Part shown: positions 36,869-46,263 of the stretch, piece by piece
How positions within the stretch are numbered: the first letter of the stretch is position 1
Layout: each line of letters opens with the position of its first letter
Assembly (NCBI GenBank): GCA_013214705.1
Contig: JABSRZ010000011.1
Span: 62,001-126,000, forward strand
Direction: 5' to 3'
Length of the DNA: 64,000 bases
Source: Hyphomicrobiales bacterium
GTDB lineage: Bacteria; Pseudomonadota; Alphaproteobacteria; Rhizobiales; OSC116
Translations under genes and position numbers: made by a program
Notes under the pieces: generated by a model
What the model saw: the letters and a program-made list of their open reading frames with translations, nothing else
What the model was told of the DNA's origin: nothing
The model's database searches: none

Positions 36869-38185
36869 ATGGCCGATCTAAGATCTGAATTTATAGGCAT
36901 TAAATCTCCAAACCCGTTTTGGTTAGCCTCTGCACCGCCAACAGACAAAGAATATAATGTTAGGCGTGCGTTTGAAGCCGGCTGGGGCGGCGTCGTGTGG
37001 AAAACCCTCGGCGAGGCTGGCCCGCCAGTGGTGAATGTCAACGGCCCAAGATATGGCGCTATATGGGGCGCAGACAGACGTTTGCTTGGCTTGAATAATA
37101 TAGAATTGATTACCGACCGCCCGCTAGAGGTGAATTTGCGCGAAATCAAAGCCGTTAAGCGCGATTACCCCGACCGTGCGGTGATTGTGTCACTTATGGT
37201 GCCGTGCGAAGAAGAGGCTTGGAAGGCCATTATGCCACTGGTCGAGGAAACCGGCGCTGATGGTGTGGAGCTTAACTTTGGTTGCCCGCATGGCATGGCA
37301 GAGCGTGGTATGGGCAGCGCTGTTGGCCAAGTGCCAGAATATATTGAAATGGTGACCCGTTGGGTTAAGCAATATAGCCGTATGCCTTGTATTGTGAAAT
37401 TAACTCCCAACATTACCGATGTAAATTTGCCAGCCCAAGCTGCTATGCGTGGTGGTGCGGATGCTGTGAGCTTAATCAACACCATTAACTCTATCGTGTC
37501 GGTCGATTTGGATACTTTTGCGCCGCAACCAACCATTGATGGTGTGGGCGCGCATGGTGGTTATTGCGGCCCAGCGGTTAAGCCGATTGCGCTTAATATG
37601 GTGGCCGAGATTGCCCGTAATGCTGCCACCGCACATTTGCCTATATCTGGCATTGGCGGGATAACAACATGGCGCGATGCCGCCGAATTTATAGCTCTGG
37701 GTGCTGGCAATGTGCAAGTTTGCACCGCTGCGATGACTTATGGTTTTAAAATTGTTGAAGAAATGATCACTGGGCTTTCGGCTTGGATGGACGAACAAGG
37801 CCATGAAAGTGTGGCGTCAATTGTAGGGCGGGCTGTGCCTAATACCAAAAATTGGCAGGACCTGAACTTAAATTACATTGCCAAAGCGGTGATTGATCAA
37901 GACGCTTGCATTAAATGTGGCCGCTGTTTTGCGGTGTGCGAAGACACATCTCATCAAGCTATATTTGACCAAATAGATGGCGCGCGCGGGTTTGAAGTGA
38001 ATGATGCCGAATGTGTTGCTTGCAACTTATGCGTCGTGGTTTGCCCGGTCGAAAATTGCATTACGCTGGAACCGTTGGCAGTTGGCGCTATGGACGAACG
38101 CACTGGCAAAGTAGTTGAAGCCGAATATGCAAATTGGACAACTCATCCGAATAATCCGATGGCGGTGACTGAACCTGCCGAATAA
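36869..38185 (+). CDS. preA: NAD-dependent dihydropyrimidine dehydrogenase subunit PreA
   Basis: 438 residues. An FMN-binding dihydroorotate-dehydrogenase-like barrel (NPFWLASAPPTDKEYNVRRAFEAGWGG, LNFGCPHGMAERGMGSAVGQ, TPNITDV, ISGIGGITTW) is followed by two 4Fe-4S motifs (CIKCGRCFAVCED and CVACNLCVVVCPV). It reduces the 5,6 bond of uracil/thymine, the first step of the reductive pathway. At the position of the catalytic cysteine of mammalian DPD (GLACGQD) it has Val (GSAVGQV), as I recall for E. coli PreA. A terminator follows. Confidence 0.95.
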   Translation: MADLRSEFIGIKSPNPFWLASAPPTDKEYNVRRAFEAGWGGVVWKTLGEAGPPVVNVNGPRYGAIWGADRRLLGLNNIELITDRPLEVNLREIKAVKRDYPDRAVIVSLMVPCEEEAWKAIMPLVEETGADGVELNFGCPHGMAERGMGSAVGQVPEYIEMVTRWVKQYSRMPCIVKLTPNITDVNLPAQAAMRGGADAVSLINTINSIVSVDLDTFAPQPTIDGVGAHGGYCGPAVKPIALNMVAEIARNAATAHLPISGIGGITTWRDAAEFIALGAGNVQVCTAAMTYGFKIVEEMITGLSAWMDEQGHESVASIVGRAVPNTKNWQDLNLNYIAKAVIDQDACIKCGRCFAVCEDTSHQAIFDQIDGARGFEVNDAECVACNLCVVVCPVENCITLEPLAVGAMDERTGKVVEAEYANWTTHPNNPMAVTEPAE

Positions 38186-38208
38186 CTTAAATAAATATTG
38201 AATTTAGA

Positions 38209-38237
38209 AGCGAGGTTTGCAATATGTGAACCTCGCT
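38209..38237 (+). terminator. Intrinsic terminator after preA
   Basis: AGCGAGGTT and AACCTCGCT flank an 11-nt loop and are followed by TTTATTTTT, 23 bp after the preA stop. It is only 20 bp before the next gene start. Confidence 0.8.
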
Positions 38238-38256
38238 TTTATTTTTGGGGGCTCAC

Positions 38257-39177
38257 ATGGATAGCAAACAACGTTTAGGCCATATGGCTATGTTGGCATT
38301 CTCGATTATGGTCGCTGGGTCATTTATCTTTGTGGTGAAAATATCCAACTTGGCCGAACCCGCGGCGGTTAACTCTTTAAGGTTTTTAATTGGCGCGGTG
38401 CTGATTGGCCTTTACATGTGGATCAGTAAGTCCATTAGCAAAACAGAGTTTAAGAAAATTATGGTCGCGCCATGGCGGTTTGTGATATTGGCCGGGGTCT
38501 TTAGCTCATATTTTATTTTCATGTTTGAAGGTTTGAAAACTGCTGCTTCGGTGTCTTCATCGGTAATTTTTACGCTTATACCGGTTATGGCCGCCATATT
38601 CGGTTATATATTGTTAAAACAAATTACTACCAAACGCATGGCCCTAGCGTTGTTTATTGGTTTTATTGGCGCAATTTGGGTGATTTTTAAGGCCGATATG
38701 GGCAATTTATTGGCGTTTAAAGTGGGTGGCGGCGAACTGACATATTTTTTGGGCTGCATTGCACATGCTATATTTATACCCCTATCACGCAAATTTAACT
38801 GGGGCGAAAAACCGTTGGTGACTACATTTGCCATATTGGTGATTGGTAGTGTAATGATGGGTGTATATGGCTATGATGATATTGTGGCCACAGATTGGCT
38901 GCATATGCCGTCTGTTTTTTGGCTCGGCTTGTTATATTTGGCTATTGTTAACAGCGCGATTACATTTTTTTTAATTCAATATGCGGCACTTGTTTTGCCT
39001 TCGGCAAAAGTTATGGCGTATAATTTTCTAACCCCGGTATGGGTGATATTATTAGAAGTTTTGTTGGGCAATGAGTGGCCGCCTGTGCTGATATTTATCG
39101 GCATCGCGATGACAATTACGGCATTGATTCTATTATTAAAAGACGAAAAACCACGAGTTAAACCAGTTACGGCTTAA
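38257..39177 (+). CDS. DMT-superfamily EamA transporter
   Basis: 306 residues from the ATG at 38257 (a TTG 12 bp upstream is in frame but less likely). It has ten predicted membrane helices in two EamA repeats (first around 15-140, second around 150-290). The family exports amino acids, metabolites or nucleobases. It sits between preTA and the regulator gene, with whose 3' end it overlaps by 11 bp. Its place inside the pyrimidine locus suggests transport of a pyrimidine or beta-amino acid, but this is inference. Confidence 0.87.
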   Translation: MDSKQRLGHMAMLAFSIMVAGSFIFVVKISNLAEPAAVNSLRFLIGAVLIGLYMWISKSISKTEFKKIMVAPWRFVILAGVFSSYFIFMFEGLKTAASVSSSVIFTLIPVMAAIFGYILLKQITTKRMALALFIGFIGAIWVIFKADMGNLLAFKVGGGELTYFLGCIAHAIFIPLSRKFNWGEKPLVTTFAILVIGSVMMGVYGYDDIVATDWLHMPSVFWLGLLYLAIVNSAITFFLIQYAALVLPSAKVMAYNFLTPVWVILLEVLLGNEWPPVLIFIGIAMTITALILLLKDEKPRVKPVTA

Positions 39178-40441
39178 GCATAGATTTAAACAGGTTTTCT
39201 AAATATATCGCGGCGTCTTTGTAGCGTTGAACATTATTTTTGCCCATTAAAGTGCGAATTTGCGCATCGAAATCGGCGTAATGCTGGGTGGTTGCCCAAA
39301 TCGAAAATAACAGATGATGCGGGTCTATATCTGCGATTTTACCGGCTTCACTCCAGCTTTTAATGAGCGCTGTTTTCTCATCGACCAAGGTCTTTAAGCC
39401 GCCAGATATAAGGCTATTTATGCGTGGGACACCTTGTAAGATTTCATTGGCGAACAACCGGCTTTCGCGCGGGAAATCTTCTGACATCTGCAATTTACGT
39501 TGCATATAGGCTATAATCTCCGCAACGGGTTCGCCATCTTTATCTATTTGTTCTAGTGGCTCTAACCAAGCTTTAAGAAGCCTTTCGAGCAATTGGGCGT
39601 GAATGGCCTCTTTGCTTTGGAAATAATAAAGAATGTTGGGTTTGGACATGCCAGCTTGAGTGGCTATTTGGTCGATGGTTGAGCCGCGAAACCCGTAGGC
39701 AGAAAAAATATCCAGCGCTGCAGATAAGATTTGTTCGGTCTTTTTACGTTGAATGCGGGTTTTGGGAACAGTTTTTTTATGAGCTTGATGGGGAGACCTT
39801 GCGCGTGCGCCAGCGCCATCCAATATGATTTTTTTAATGTCCCGGGTGGCATTATCCCATTGTTTATCGGATAATTGTTTGTTGCCATTCAAAGTTTCAA
39901 TCTGATGGGTGAAATCGGCATAATGTTGAGTGGTCGCCCAAATCATATATAGCAAATGTTTTGGCTCTATCGGGTCAAGCAGCCCCTCATCAATCCAGCC
40001 TTGAATGTTGGCTTCGCGGGACTTTGTCCATTCGGCTAAATTGGTTTCTAAATAATCTTGAATGATGGGCGCGCCGTGCATCACCTCGTTAGCCCATACT
40101 TTGGAGCTATAGGGATATTTGCGCGAAATTTCCATTTTTTTATCTATATAGCCAGAAAGTGCCTCTATCGGGTTGGCTTGATTGTCGAAGGTATCTGCAG
40201 CGCCGAGCCAAATTTCAAATATATTTTCGACAATTTTGCCATAAAGTGCAAGTTTTGTCGGGTAATAATAATGCAAGTTGGCTTTCGGGATGCCAGCCAG
40301 GTCGGCAATCATTTGGGTGGTGGCACCACGAAAGCCATATTCGGCAAATATGCGTTCAGCAGCGTGCAAAATTGTTTTTTCATTCTCTAGCCTTATATCG
40401 GCTTTGCTAGGTTGTTTTGAAATAACAGGTGAAGAAGACAT
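39167..40441 (-). CDS. Tandem-fused RutR-like TetR regulator (two full TetR units in one chain)
   Basis: 424 residues made of two complete TetR/RutR proteins. Unit 1 (about 15-210) has its helix-turn-helix at TTQMIADLAGIPKANLHYYY. Unit 2 (about 232-424) has TIDQIATQAGMSKPNILYYF. Each ends with the RutR block IWATTQHYADF (167-177 and 381-391). The linker (211-232) is basic. No stop or frameshift separates the units, so it is a true single chain. RutR binds uracil and represses pyrimidine-use genes as a dimer. Here one chain could form a pseudo-dimer on DNA. It is divergent from the aminotransferase operon with a perfect RutR palindrome between them. Confidence 0.93.
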   Translation of the reverse strand: MSSSPVISKQPSKADIRLENEKTILHAAERIFAEYGFRGATTQMIADLAGIPKANLHYYYPTKLALYGKIVENIFEIWLGAADTFDNQANPIEALSGYIDKKMEISRKYPYSSKVWANEVMHGAPIIQDYLETNLAEWTKSREANIQGWIDEGLLDPIEPKHLLYMIWATTQHYADFTHQIETLNGNKQLSDKQWDNATRDIKKIILDGAGARARSPHQAHKKTVPKTRIQRKKTEQILSAALDIFSAYGFRGSTIDQIATQAGMSKPNILYYFQSKEAIHAQLLERLLKAWLEPLEQIDKDGEPVAEIIAYMQRKLQMSEDFPRESRLFANEILQGVPRINSLISGGLKTLVDEKTALIKSWSEAGKIADIDPHHLLFSIWATTQHYADFDAQIRTLMGKNNVQRYKDAAIYLENLFKSMLKP

Positions 40442-40560
40442 ATTGAAAATAGACCAACAAAATCAGAAGTTGAAAGAGCTATAAATTGACTTTAAATGTA
40501 GAATGTAATTAGTTTACATGAAGCCATATTATAAAACAATAGACGGGTTGGTTTTTCATG

Positions 40561-40576
40561 TTGACCAATTGGTCAA
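40561..40576. promoter_or_regulatory. RutR operator (perfect palindrome) over the -35 box of the catabolic operon
   Basis: TTGACCAATTGGTCAA exactly fits the RutR consensus TTGACCA-NN-TGGTCAA. Its first six bases can serve as a -35 box, with TATAGT at 40583-40588 after a 16-bp spacer as the -10 box. Binding would block RNA polymerase. It lies 42 bp upstream of the aminotransferase ATG and 119 bp from the regulator start. Confidence 0.85.
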
Positions 40577-40618
40577 CAATGATATAGTTAGCTCAATATA
40601 TATGAAGTGGGAGATTTC

Positions 40619-41950
40619 ATGATGCCGGATAATTCAAATGTTGTGCCAAATGACTTAAGCGCATTTTGGATGCCGTTTACTAATAACAGGCAATTTAAAA
40701 AAAATCCTCGTATGTTTGTCGGCGCCAAAGACATGCATTTTACCACATCTGAAGGCAACCAAGTGCTTGATGCCACGGCTGGCCTATGGTGTGTAAATGC
40801 TGGCCATTGCCGGCCATTAATTACCGAAGCCATTCAAAAACAAGCCGCTGAGTTAGATTACGCACCGGCATTTCAGCTTGGCCACCCTAAAGCGTTTCAA
40901 CTGGCGAACCGCATTGTCGAACTAACACCAGATGGCATGGACCATGTGTTTTATACCAATAGTGGTTCGGAATCGGTCGAAACGGCATTAAAAATAGCCT
41001 TGGCCTACCAAAAAACCATCGGGCAGGGCAGCCGCACGCGTCTAATTGGCCGCGAACGTGGCTATCATGGGGTCAACTTTGGTGGCATTAGCGTTGGTGG
41101 CATTGTGCCAAACCGTAAAATGTTTGGCACTTTACTAGCTGGTGTTGACCATTTGCCACATACCCATTTGCCCGAACAAAATAATTTTGTCAAAGGTGAG
41201 CCACAACATGGCGCAAATTTAGCCGATGAGCTAGAACGCATTGTGGCTTTGCATGATGCCTCTACCATCGCAGCGGTAATTGTGGAGCCCGTTGCCGGCT
41301 CGACAGGTGTGTTAATTCCGCCAAAAGGTTATTTGCAGCGGTTGCGCAATATATGTACCAAGCATGGTATATTGCTGATATTTGATGAAGTGATTACCGG
41401 TTTTGGCCGCATGGGCGCAAACTTTGCGGCCGATTATTATGGCGTTACGCCAGATATTATCACCACTGCAAAAGGCCTGACCAATGGGGTGATACCTATG
41501 GGCGCGGTGATTGTGAAAAATGAAATACATGATGCATTTATGACCGGCCCCGAAGAAATGATTGAATTCTTCCACGGTTATACCTATTCGGGCAATCCGA
41601 TTGCCTCAGCAGCGGCTTTGGCGACATTGGAAACCTACAAACAAGAAAACCTGTTTGAGCGCGCGGCAGAGATGGCGCCATATTGGCAAGATGCTTTGCA
41701 TTCGCTCAAAGATGCGCCTTATGTTATTGATGTCCGAAATATTGGGCTCATTGGCGCGATTGAGCTTGAGCCGATTGCTGGCAAGCCAACCAAGCGTGCG
41801 TTTTCGGCGTTTTACAAAGCGTTTGATAAAGGCCTGTTGATCAGAACCACTGGTGATATTATAGCCATGTCGCCGCCATTGATTGTGAGCAAAGGCCAGA
41901 TTGATGAAATTGTAGGCAAAATTCGTGACATATTAAATGAGATAGACTGA
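40619..41950 (+). CDS. Omega-amino acid (beta-alanine):pyruvate aminotransferase
   Basis: 443 residues from the ATG at 40619, chosen because gtgggag is 5 bp upstream; a GTG at 40607 is less likely. It is a class III PLP aminotransferase with Asp256 (LIFDEVITGFGR) and PLP lysine 285 (TTAKGLTNG). The N-terminal FWMPFTNNRQFKKNPR is typical of beta-alanine:pyruvate enzymes. It converts beta-alanine (or 3-aminoisobutyrate) to malonate semialdehyde (or methylmalonate semialdehyde). It is the first gene of a long operon whose next gene oxidises that product. Confidence 0.93.
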   Translation: MMPDNSNVVPNDLSAFWMPFTNNRQFKKNPRMFVGAKDMHFTTSEGNQVLDATAGLWCVNAGHCRPLITEAIQKQAAELDYAPAFQLGHPKAFQLANRIVELTPDGMDHVFYTNSGSESVETALKIALAYQKTIGQGSRTRLIGRERGYHGVNFGGISVGGIVPNRKMFGTLLAGVDHLPHTHLPEQNNFVKGEPQHGANLADELERIVALHDASTIAAVIVEPVAGSTGVLIPPKGYLQRLRNICTKHGILLIFDEVITGFGRMGANFAADYYGVTPDIITTAKGLTNGVIPMGAVIVKNEIHDAFMTGPEEMIEFFHGYTYSGNPIASAAALATLETYKQENLFERAAEMAPYWQDALHSLKDAPYVIDVRNIGLIGAIELEPIAGKPTKRAFSAFYKAFDKGLLIRTTGDIIAMSPPLIVSKGQIDEIVGKIRDILNEID

Positions 41951-41964
41951 TTGGGAATAGAGAT

Positions 41965-43455
41965 ATGGATATTATTCAAAATGGTATTAATGGTGAACTT
42001 GTAACCTCTAACTCTGCCACGCAAGTGCCAGTTTTTAACCCGGCCACGGGCGAAGTTTCGGCTCAGTTGCCAATATCAACAGCGGCTGAAGTTGACGCTG
42101 CTGTGGCCGCTGCCAAAGCGGCATTGCCTGCATGGGCAAATTTGCCGCCGCTAAAACGTGCGGCTTTCATGTTTAAATTTAAGCAATTGTTAGATGATAA
42201 CGCCCAAGAAATTGCACGTGCGATATCTAAAGAACATGGCAAAACCCACCCAGATGCATTGGGTGAGCTACAACGCGGCATCGAAATTGTGGATTACGCC
42301 TGCGGTATTCCCGGCCTGTTAAAAGGCGAGTTCAGCCGCAATGTTGGCCCGTCGATTGACACCCATTCTGACCGCCAACCGTTGGGCGTAGTGGCAGGCA
42401 TAACCCCGTTTAACTTCCCAGCTATGGTGCCGATGTGGATGTTTCCGATCGCAGTGATGTGCGGCAATACATTTGTATTAAAACCATCCGAGCGTGACCC
42501 ATCTGCACCGATGCTGATTTGGGAATTGTTTCAACAAGCTGGTTTCCCAGCCGGTGTATTTAACATCGTGCATGGTGACAAAAGCGCGGTTGACCGATTG
42601 CTAGACCATAGCGATGTCAAAGCCATAAGTTTTGTCGGCTCGACCCCCATTGCGGAATATATTTACAGCCGTGGTACGGCTGCTGGCAAACGCGTGCAAG
42701 CTTTAGGCGGCGCTAAAAACCATATGATTATTATGCCAGATGCCGATATGGACCAGGTTGCCGATGCGCTGATGGGCGCAGGTTATGGCAGTGCAGGCGA
42801 GCGCTGCATGGCGATATCTGTGGCGGTGCCAATTGGCGAAGAAACCGCTGATAGATTGGTTGCCACCTTAAAACCACGGGTTGAGGCGTTAAAAATTGGC
42901 CCTGCAACCGATGATGATGCCGAAATGGGCCCCGTGATTACCAAAATGCACCAAGAAAAAGTGCTTGGTTATATTGACCAAGGTGTCAAAGAAGGTGCGG
43001 AACTGGTGGTTGATGGCCGCGGCTTTAACTTACAGGGCTATGAAAATGGCTATTATGTGGGCGGCACTTTGTTTGATAAAGTGACGACCGACATGGTCAT
43101 ATATAAAGAAGAAATATTTGGCCCCGTGCTGCAAGTTGCGCGCGCGACCGATTATGAAACCGCCATCGACATGATAAACAAGCATGAATATGGCAATGGT
43201 ACAGCTATATTTACCCGCGATGGCGACGCTGCGCGGAATTTTGCTGACCGCATAGAAGTGGGCATGGTAGGCATTAATGTGCCGATTCCGGTGCCAGTTG
43301 CCTATCATAGTTTTGGTGGCTGGAAGCGTTCATCATTTGGTGACCATGGCATTTATGGCGAAGAAGGCATACATTTTTATACCCGGCTTAAAACCGTGAC
43401 CACACGTTGGCCAAAAGGCATTAAAAGCGGGGCGGCATTTGCGTTTCCAACTTAA
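41965..43455 (+). CDS. mmsA: CoA-acylating methylmalonate-semialdehyde dehydrogenase
   Basis: 496 residues. Aldehyde dehydrogenase fold with catalytic Cys281 in GSAGERCMAIS, the RCMA form typical of MmsA/IolA, and the NAD site FVGSTPIAEYI. It converts malonate or methylmalonate semialdehyde to acetyl-CoA or propionyl-CoA plus CO2. It lies 14 bp after the aminotransferase and completes pyrimidine carbon breakdown to central metabolism. Both ends look complete. Confidence 0.95.
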   Translation: MDIIQNGINGELVTSNSATQVPVFNPATGEVSAQLPISTAAEVDAAVAAAKAALPAWANLPPLKRAAFMFKFKQLLDDNAQEIARAISKEHGKTHPDALGELQRGIEIVDYACGIPGLLKGEFSRNVGPSIDTHSDRQPLGVVAGITPFNFPAMVPMWMFPIAVMCGNTFVLKPSERDPSAPMLIWELFQQAGFPAGVFNIVHGDKSAVDRLLDHSDVKAISFVGSTPIAEYIYSRGTAAGKRVQALGGAKNHMIIMPDADMDQVADALMGAGYGSAGERCMAISVAVPIGEETADRLVATLKPRVEALKIGPATDDDAEMGPVITKMHQEKVLGYIDQGVKEGAELVVDGRGFNLQGYENGYYVGGTLFDKVTTDMVIYKEEIFGPVLQVARATDYETAIDMINKHEYGNGTAIFTRDGDAARNFADRIEVGMVGINVPIPVPVAYHSFGGWKRSSFGDHGIYGEEGIHFYTRLKTVTTRWPKGIKSGAAFAFPT

Positions 43456-43495
43456 TGGATAGCTAAATAATTAAAGCGAGTTTTGGGAGGGATTT

Positions 43496-44746
43496 ATGAA
43501 TACGGCAGGTGAAAATTTACGCATTAACGGCGACCGTTTGTGGGCGAGTATCCATGAATTGGCCGAAATTGGCCCTGGCATTGCTGGGGGCAATAACCGC
43601 CAAACGCTGACTGATGAAGATGGTGAAGGCCGCCATCTGTTTAGAAAATGGTGCGAAGAGGCTGGGTTGACCATGGGCGTTGACCAGATGGGCAACATGT
43701 TTATGACCCGCGCCGGTACAGACCCGGATGCCCTGCCAGTTTACGTTGGCAGCCATTTAGACACCCAACCAACCGGCGGCCGCTATGATGGCATATTAGG
43801 CGTGCTCGCTGGGTTGGAAATTGCCCGCACGTTAAACGATTTAGACATCCAGACCAAGCACCCGATAGTTGTGACCAATTGGACCAACGAAGAAGGCACG
43901 CGTTATGCCCCGGCTATGCTGGCATCTGGCGTGTTTGCTGGCATGCACACCCAAGAGTGGGCTTATGAAATTGAAGATGCCGAGGGCAAAAAGTTTGGCG
44001 ATGAGCTAAAGCGCATTGGCTGGTGTGGTGACGAAGAAGTCGGCGCCCGCAAAATGCACGCTTTCTTTGAATTGCACATTGAGCAAGGCCCTATTTTAGA
44101 AATCGAAGGCAAAGACATTGGTGTGGTGACACATGGTCAAGGCTTAAGCTGGACGCAGTTGACCATAACTGGCAAAGACAGTCACACTGGAAGTACGCCG
44201 ATGCCGATGCGCAAAAACGCTGGTTTGGGCATGGCAAAAATACTGCAATTGGTAGATGAAATTGCTTGGTCGCACGCGCCAAATGCTGTCGGCGCTGCAG
44301 GGCATATCGAGGTGTTTCCCAATAGCCGCAACGTAATACCCGGTAAAGTGGTGTTTACGGTCGATCTGCGTTCGCCAGACCTTGCCACCATTCAAGACAT
44401 GGAAAAGCGTTTAAAGTCCGGTGCACAACAAATATGTGACGATATGGGCTTGGGCGTAGAGTTTGAAAAAGTCGGTGGTTTCGACCCGGTAACTTTTGAT
44501 GAAAAATGCGTAACCGCTGTGCGCAATGCCGCCGACCGCTTGGGCTATAGCCATAGGGACATTATATCTGGCGCGGGGCATGACGCCTGTTGGATTAACC
44601 GCACAACGCCAACGGCGATGATTATGTGCCCATGTGTCGACGGTTTGTCGCATAATGAGGCTGAGGATATTAGCCAAGAATGGTCGACAGCCGGGGCTGA
44701 AGTTTTGTTCCACGCGGTTGTCGAAACTGCGCAGATTGTGAAATAA
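43496..44746 (+). CDS. Zn-dependent N-carbamoyl-beta-alanine amidohydrolase (beta-ureidopropionase)
   Basis: 416 residues of the M20-type hydantoinase/carbamoylase family. Metal ligands appear in VGSHLDTQPTGGRYDGILG, TNEEGTRYAPAM and ELHIEQGPILE; DSHTGSTPM and GAGHDA follow. It hydrolyses N-carbamoyl-beta-alanine to beta-alanine, CO2 and ammonia. Allantoate amidohydrolase is the nearest alternative, but the pyrimidine genes on both sides settle the role. The ribosome binding site is gggaggg. Confidence 0.93.
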   Translation: MNTAGENLRINGDRLWASIHELAEIGPGIAGGNNRQTLTDEDGEGRHLFRKWCEEAGLTMGVDQMGNMFMTRAGTDPDALPVYVGSHLDTQPTGGRYDGILGVLAGLEIARTLNDLDIQTKHPIVVTNWTNEEGTRYAPAMLASGVFAGMHTQEWAYEIEDAEGKKFGDELKRIGWCGDEEVGARKMHAFFELHIEQGPILEIEGKDIGVVTHGQGLSWTQLTITGKDSHTGSTPMPMRKNAGLGMAKILQLVDEIAWSHAPNAVGAAGHIEVFPNSRNVIPGKVVFTVDLRSPDLATIQDMEKRLKSGAQQICDDMGLGVEFEKVGGFDPVTFDEKCVTAVRNAADRLGYSHRDIISGAGHDACWINRTTPTAMIMCPCVDGLSHNEAEDISQEWSTAGAEVLFHAVVETAQIVK

Positions 44747-44783
44747 CATTATTTTGTCCAAACATTTGAGGGAGTGAGCGAAC

Positions 44784-46241
44784 ATGGCGAATAAAGTGAT
44801 TAAGGGCGGAACGATTGTTACCGCTGACCGTACATATATAGCCGATGTGTTGATTGAAGATGGCCGCATTGCTGAAATAGGGCAAAACTTAACTGGCGAT
44901 GAGACCTTAGACGCTACCGGTTGTTACATAATGCCGGGCGGTATAGACCCGCATACCCATTTGGAAATGCCGTTTATGGGCACATATTCCACTGATGATT
45001 TTGAAAGTGGCACGCGCGCTGGCCTTGCTGGCGGCACAACTATGGTGGTGGATTTTGCCCTGCCAAACCCGCAACAATCGCTGACCGAAGCGCTAAAAGG
45101 CTGGCATAATAAATCCTCCCGTGCCAATTGCGACTATAGCTTTCATATGGCAATCACGTGGTGGGGAGAGCAAGTTTTTGACGACATGGAAACCATCGTT
45201 AAACAGCATGGCATCAATACATTCAAACATTTCATGGCCTATAAAGGCGCATTAATGGTCGATGATGATGAGATGTTTTCATCTTTCCAACGTTGTGCGG
45301 CGCTGGGGGCTTTGCCATTGGTGCATGCCGAAAATGGCGATGTGGTGGCGCAAATGCAAGCCAAATTGCTCGAAGAAGGCAATAATGGCCCAGAAGCCCA
45401 TGCTTTTTCGCGACCGCCAGAGGTGGAAGGGGAAGCCACAAACCGCGCCATCATGATTGCTGATATGGCCGGTGTTCCGCTCTATGTGGTGCATACAAGT
45501 TGCGAACAAGCCCACGAAGCCATACGCCGCGCCCGTCAAAATGGCATGCGTGTCTATGGCGAGCCGCTTATTCAGCATTTGACGCTTGATGAAAGCGAAT
45601 ATGCCAACCCAGATTGGGACCATGCCGCTAGACGCGTGATGAGCCCGCCATTTAGAAGCAAGGCTCATCAAGATAGTCTGTGGGCTGGTTTGCAATCGGG
45701 CAGTTTGCAAGTGGTGGCGACCGACCATTGTGCTTTTACCACTGAGCAAAAGCGCAACGGAATTGATAATTTTACCCTGATACCAAATGGCACGGGGGGG
45801 CTTGAAGACCGCATGCCAATGTTATGGACACATGGTGTGGAAACCGGCCGATTGACGATGAATGAATTTGTCGCTGTAACCTCGACCAATATCGCCAAAA
45901 TACTCAATATGTACCCGCAAAAAGGCGCGATATTGCCCGGTTCTGATGCCGATATTGTGGTCTGGGACCCGAAGTTAAGCAAAACCATTTCGGCCAAATC
46001 GCAACAATCTAGCATTGATTATAATGTGTTTGAAGGCAAGCAAGTAACCGGTTTGCCGCGCTTTACCTTAACTCGCGGCCAGTTGGCTGTAACCGAAGGT
46101 GCGGTGACCACGCAAGAAGGCCATGGCAAATTTGTAAGCCGTAAGCCTTTTCCAGCTGTAAACAGCGCTTTGAGCAAATGGAAAAATGTAACCGCCCCAC
46201 GCAAAGTGCAACGTACCGGCATCCCTGCCTCTGGTGTGTAA
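44784..46241 (+). CDS. Dihydropyrimidinase (D-hydantoinase)
   Basis: 485 residues of the cyclic amidohydrolase family. The metal site has His57 and His59 (GGIDPHTHLEMPF) and carbamylated Lys154 (FKHFMAYKGAL). LVHAENGDVV, VVHTSCEQAHEAI and ATDHCAFTTEQK follow in the usual order. It hydrolyses dihydrouracil/dihydrothymine to N-carbamoyl-beta-amino acids, feeding the preceding gene product. A hydantoin or other cyclic imide could also be used. Confidence 0.95.
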   Translation: MANKVIKGGTIVTADRTYIADVLIEDGRIAEIGQNLTGDETLDATGCYIMPGGIDPHTHLEMPFMGTYSTDDFESGTRAGLAGGTTMVVDFALPNPQQSLTEALKGWHNKSSRANCDYSFHMAITWWGEQVFDDMETIVKQHGINTFKHFMAYKGALMVDDDEMFSSFQRCAALGALPLVHAENGDVVAQMQAKLLEEGNNGPEAHAFSRPPEVEGEATNRAIMIADMAGVPLYVVHTSCEQAHEAIRRARQNGMRVYGEPLIQHLTLDESEYANPDWDHAARRVMSPPFRSKAHQDSLWAGLQSGSLQVVATDHCAFTTEQKRNGIDNFTLIPNGTGGLEDRMPMLWTHGVETGRLTMNEFVAVTSTNIAKILNMYPQKGAILPGSDADIVVWDPKLSKTISAKSQQSSIDYNVFEGKQVTGLPRFTLTRGQLAVTEGAVTTQEGHGKFVSRKPFPAVNSALSKWKNVTAPRKVQRTGIPASGV

Positions 46242-46263
46242 GCTCGTTTTAAAGGAATATTGA

